From positions 1-14,394 of the forward strand of contig JAITKC010000045.1 of assembly GCA_031278665.1 (NCBI GenBank): DNA of 14,394 nucleotides, read 5' to 3'. Shown here in pieces: positions 14,274 to 14,394 of the stretch. Positions within the stretch are counted from its first letter, which is position 1. Each line of letters opens with the position of its first letter. The notes under the pieces were generated by a model that was not told the origin of the DNA, made no database searches, and was given only the letters and a program-made list of their open reading frames with translations. A program made the position numbers and the translations under genes. The DNA is from Bifidobacteriaceae bacterium (lineage in GTDB: Bacteria > Actinomycetota > Actinomycetes > Actinomycetales > WQXJ01).

Positions 14274-14394
14274 TCAACCCGCCGAGGGGCGCCACAGGGC
14301 GTCTAGGGGAAGGACGTGCAGGCGGTCGGCTTGGGTGTACGCGATCGGCCCGGTGGTTAGCAGGACTCCAGCGACGAAGGCGTCCCCCAGGGCG
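14274..14394 (-). CDS. 3' end of an unidentified gene, perhaps PIN-domain (5' end outside window)
   Basis: On the minus strand a frame open from the window edge ends at TGA (14274-14276), giving 39 residues: ALGDAFVAGVLL, TTGPIAYTQADR, LHVLPLDALWRPSAG. The balanced composition contrasts with the Arg/Pro-rich shadow frames around it, which supports real coding. A conserved-looking 'GDAFVAG' helix, then a strand ending in YT and a final 'HVLPL' strand, resembles the C-terminus of PIN-domain (VapC-like) ribonucleases. The match is short and from memory, so the identity is only a suggestion. Converges on pckG across about 200 bases. Confidence 0.4.
   Translation of the reverse strand, partial: ALGDAFVAGVLLTTGPIAYTQADRLHVLPLDALWRPSAG

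Overview
The window reads as ordinary chromosome from a GC-rich actinobacterium (Actinomycetota). The codons are strongly GC-biased at the third position. Several proteins are of actinobacterial types: a SepH (DUF3071) cell-division protein, a mycobacterial-type MetAP1c methionine aminopeptidase with a Pro-rich N-terminal extension, a GTP-dependent PEP carboxykinase, and a long-form HisG. The genus cannot be fixed from the sequence. I found no phage genes, transposase, CRISPR array, tRNA or rRNA.

Layout. (1) 1-3776, plus strand: a riboflavin operon, ribD (3' end only), ribE, ribBA and ribH, runs directly into hisE and hisG. The genes are packed with ATGA or TGATG overlaps or very short gaps. 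The rib enzymes convert GTP and ribulose 5-phosphate to riboflavin; HisG and HisE catalyse the first two steps of histidine synthesis from PRPP and ATP. (2) 3812-8168, minus strand: an NfsB-like nitroreductase (probably leaderless), a small hydrophobic protein, map, a zinc alcohol dehydrogenase of the Rhodococcus ADH-A type and sepH. Several junctions carry stem-loops. (3) 8169-9025: about 860 bases with no convincing intact gene. It holds two copies of a 73-nt imperfect repeat that can fold into a hairpin, a short stretch that looks like a coding remnant on the minus strand, and a promoter with a 14-bp palindromic operator just before the next gene. (4) 9026-14066, plus strand: an MFS transporter translationally coupled to a type-B carboxylesterase (a likely uptake-and-hydrolysis pair), then pckG. 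(5) 14067-14394: two stem-loops after pckG, an 11-bp tandem repeat, and the 3' end of a minus-strand gene that faintly resembles a PIN-domain protein.

The genes are mostly housekeeping. The least explained material is the 8.2-9.0 kb gap (paired hairpin repeats, remnant, operator), the MFS-esterase pair with its odd Gly/Ala/Arg-rich esterase N-terminus, and the right edge. I did not find strong evidence for a wholly new system.
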